The position numbers were made by a program, and so were the translations under genes. 7,813 nucleotides of DNA from NCBI GenBank assembly GCA_016929365.1, contig JAFGIZ010000223.1, forward strand, positions 1 through 7,813. Reading direction: 5' to 3'. This document shows positions 5,708 to 7,813 of this stretch, piece by piece. Source of the stretch: Lentisphaerota bacterium (lineage in GTDB: Bacteria; Verrucomicrobiota; Kiritimatiellia; UBA8416; JAFGIZ01). A model generated the notes under the pieces. It searched no databases. It was not told where the DNA came from and was given only the letters and a program-made list of their open reading frames with translations. Within the stretch, counting starts at the first letter, position 1. The number at the start of each line of letters is the position of its first letter.

Positions 5708-7813
5708 CTAACCCAGCAGTTCCTGAAGCTTCCGGGTCGATTCTTCCTCCTTCGGTTGGAGCTCCTCCTCCGAGAGCGGCTCGGCCAGCGGGACCAGCCG
5801 GATGTTCCGGTGCGTCGCGAACCCCGTGCCGCCGGGAATCAGGTGCCCCATGATCACGTTCTCCTTGAATCCGCGCAACGCGTCCACGCGGCCCAGCGTC
5901 GCCGCATCCGTCAGAATGCGCGTCGTATCCTGGAAGGACGCCGCCGAAATGAAGCTGTCCGTCTCCAGCGACGCCTTCGTAATCCCCAGCAGCGCCGGCG
6001 TGGCCTCGGCCGGACGCTTGCCCTCCGCCATGGCCTGCTCGTTGACTTCCTGGAAACGCTGCCGCATGACCTGCTCGCCCCACAGAAACTCCGTGTCGCC
6101 CGGATTCGTAATCCGCACCTTGCGCAGCATCTGGCGCACGATGATCTCGATGTGCTTGTCGTTGATCTCGACGCCCTGCAGCCGGTAGACCTGCTGGATC
6201 TCGTTGACGAGGTACTCCTGCAGCTCCTGCGGACCGCAAACGTCCAGGATCTCCTGCGGCACGATCGGCCCCTCGGTCAGCTGCTGGCCCTTCTTCACCC
6301 GGTCGCCCTTGAAGACCACGATGTGCTTGCCCATGGGGATCAAGTGCTCCTCCACCGCCCCGGTCGTCTCGTCGCGAATGACGAGGCAGCGCCGGCCGCG
6401 CTGGTTCGGGCCGAAGTCCACGATGCCCTCGATCTTGGCGATTTCCGCCGCGTCCCGCGGCTGGCGCGCTTCGAACAGCTCCGCCACGCGCGGCAGGCCG
6501 CCCGTAATGTCGCGCGTCTTCGATTCCTTGCGCGGAATCTTCGCCAGCAGCTCGCCGGGCGTGACCTTGCGGCCCTCCCGCACCATGACGTGCGCGCCGG
6601 CCGGAATGCTGTAGAAACCGAGCACTTCCTCAGACTCCGCGCTGCGCACCACGATCTGCGGATGCAGGTCTTCCTTGCTTTCCAGCACCACCGTGCCCTT
6701 CAGGCCCGTGGCTTCGTCCACTTCCTTCTTGACCGAAACGTTCTCCACGAAGTCATGGAAGGTCACCACGCCCGCCTGCTCGGCCAGAACCGGCACGCTG
6801 TACGGATCCCACCGGGCCAGCATCTGGTCCTGCTCGACGTCGCCGCCGTCCTCGACCAGCAGGATGGCGCCCATCGCCGTGGTGTACCGCTCCAGCTCGT
6901 GGCCGGACTCGTCGTGCACGCTGATCGCCCCGTTCTTGTTCAGCACGACGTTCTCGCCTTCCTTGTTTTTCACCACGCGCAAATCGTGATAGCGCACCAC
7001 CCCCGTATGCTTAGCCGCCACCTCCGGCTGCTTGAATACCGAACTCGCCGTGCCCCCGATATGGAACGTCCGCATCGTCAACTGCGTGCCCGGTTCCCCA
7101 ATCGACTGCGCCGCCGTAATCCCGACCGCCGTGCCGATATCCACCGGCGCGCAGGTCGCCAGGTCGCGCCCGTAACATTTGGCGCACAGGCCGTTCCGCG
7201 ACTCGCAGGTGAGCACGCTGCGAATACGCGCCCGCTCGACGCCCGCCTGCGTCACCCGTTCCGCCGCCGCTTCGTCAATGCAATCGCCCGCCGCAACCAG
7301 CACCTTGCCGCTGACCGGGTCCTTGATGTCGTTCAGCGCCGTGCGCCCCAGGATCCGGCTGGACAGCGGAACCAGCTGCTCGTCGCCCTCCGCGATGCCC
7401 TTCACCTCGATGCCGTTCAGCGTGTTGCAGTCCTGCTCCACGATGATCACGTCCTGCGCCACGTCCACCAGTTTCCGTGTCAGGTACCCCGCGTCCGCGG
7501 TCTTCAGCGCCGTGTCGGCAAGGCCCTTGCGCGCGCCGTGCGTGCTGATGAAATACTCCAGCACGCTCAGCCCCTCGCGGAAGTTCGCCACGATCGGCCG
7601 CTCGATAATCTCGCCCGAGGGCTTGGCCATCAGCCCCCGCATCCCCGCCAGCTGGCGGATCTGCTGCCGGCTGCCGCGCGATTTGGAATCCACCATCATG
7701 TACACCGGGTTCGTCTCTTCGCTGCCCGAATTTTCATCGATGCCCCGGTACATCACGTTCGAAATTTCTTCCGTGGCATGCGTCCAGATATCCACGATCT
7801 TGTTGTAGCGTTC
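5708..7813 (-). CDS. rpoC: RNA polymerase beta' subunit, C-terminal 701 residues (runs off right edge)
   Basis: Beta' forms one half of the polymerase active cleft. The visible part starts in frame at the last base of the window with ERYNKIVDIW, near E. coli residue 685, so roughly half of the protein lies beyond the edge, including the catalytic NADFDGD motif. Counting from the first visible residue: GSRQQIRQLAGMRGLM (47-62), the bridge helix HGARKGLADTALKTADAGYLT (92-112), the second zinc site with Cys129, Cys203, Cys210 and Cys213, the trigger-loop start GTQLTMRTFHIGG (242-254), a large insertion of about 175 residues, then TRDITGGLPRVAELFEAR (433-450), NDKHIEIIVRQMLRKV (551-566) and the C-terminal ITKASLETDSFISAASFQ (611-628). 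An acidic tail (SEEELQPKEEES) ends the protein. The insertion corresponds to the SI3-type sandwich-barrel hybrid domains of E. coli and other Gram-negative groups. The stop is TAG; rpsL follows after 69 nt. Confidence 0.98.
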   Translation of the reverse strand, partial: ERYNKIVDIWTHATEEISNVMYRGIDENSGSEETNPVYMMVDSKSRGSRQQIRQLAGMRGLMAKPSGEIIERPIVANFREGLSVLEYFISTHGARKGLADTALKTADAGYLTRKLVDVAQDVIIVEQDCNTLNGIEVKGIAEGDEQLVPLSSRILGRTALNDIKDPVSGKVLVAAGDCIDEAAAERVTQAGVERARIRSVLTCESRNGLCAKCYGRDLATCAPVDIGTAVGITAAQSIGEPGTQLTMRTFHIGGTASSVFKQPEVAAKHTGVVRYHDLRVVKNKEGENVVLNKNGAISVHDESGHELERYTTAMGAILLVEDGGDVEQDQMLARWDPYSVPVLAEQAGVVTFHDFVENVSVKKEVDEATGLKGTVVLESKEDLHPQIVVRSAESEEVLGFYSIPAGAHVMVREGRKVTPGELLAKIPRKESKTRDITGGLPRVAELFEARQPRDAAEIAKIEGIVDFGPNQRGRRCLVIRDETTGAVEEHLIPMGKHIVVFKGDRVKKGQQLTEGPIVPQEILDVCGPQELQEYLVNEIQQVYRLQGVEINDKHIEIIVRQMLRKVRITNPGDTEFLWGEQVMRQRFQEVNEQAMAEGKRPAEATPALLGITKASLETDSFISAASFQDTTRILTDAATLGRVDALRGFKENVIMGHLIPGGTGFATHRNIRLVPLAEPLSEEELQPKEEESTRKLQELLG

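Noticed and set aside
7179..7808. Plus-strand frame of 209 codons over rpoC
   Set aside because: It is a Ser and Arg-rich shadow of conserved beta' coding sequence.

Overview
All nine genes in this window lie on the minus strand, so transcription runs from the right edge to the left. In transcription order they are rpoC (3' two-thirds, open at the right edge), rpsL, rpsG, fusA, rpsJ, rplC, rplD, rplW and rplB (5' part, open at the left edge). They encode the RNA polymerase beta' subunit, ribosomal proteins S12 and S7, elongation factor G, S10, L3, L4, L23 and L2. This is the beta-beta' operon, the str operon and the start of the S10 operon joined head to tail. The region is core chromosomal housekeeping DNA. 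I see no mobile element, CRISPR array, tRNA or rRNA gene, phage gene or defence gene.

The DNA is GC-rich (roughly 65% by eye) and tightly packed. Gaps between genes are 69 nt (rpoC-rpsL), 21 nt (rpsL-rpsG), an overlap (rpsG-fusA), 3 nt (fusA-rpsJ), 18 nt (rpsJ-rplC), ATGA overlaps (rplC-rplD and rplD-rplW) and 29 nt (rplW-rplB). No stretch over 300 bases lacks a gene. The only candidate control element I can point to is a weak hairpin with a short T-run between rpoC and rpsL.

The organism is a Gram-negative-type bacterium, because its RpoC carries the large insertion in the trigger loop. The wording of L23, the L2 N-terminus and the RpoC insertion, together with the lack of tuf between fusA and rpsJ, reminds me of the PVC group (Verrucomicrobiota, Kiritimatiellota, Lentisphaerota). 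That placement comes from memory of these families and not from a search, so treat it as a moderate-confidence guess.

The genes act together in expression: beta' belongs to the transcribing polymerase, S12, S7 and S10 to the small subunit, L3, L4, L23 and L2 to the large subunit, and EF-G drives translocation. S10 (NusE) also connects ribosome and polymerase. The most distinctive feature is EF-G. Its GTPase core is canonical, but its domain IV has lost the usual tip sequence, including the histidine that E. coli has at position 583. I found no evidence of an undescribed system; the notable points are variants within known housekeeping genes.
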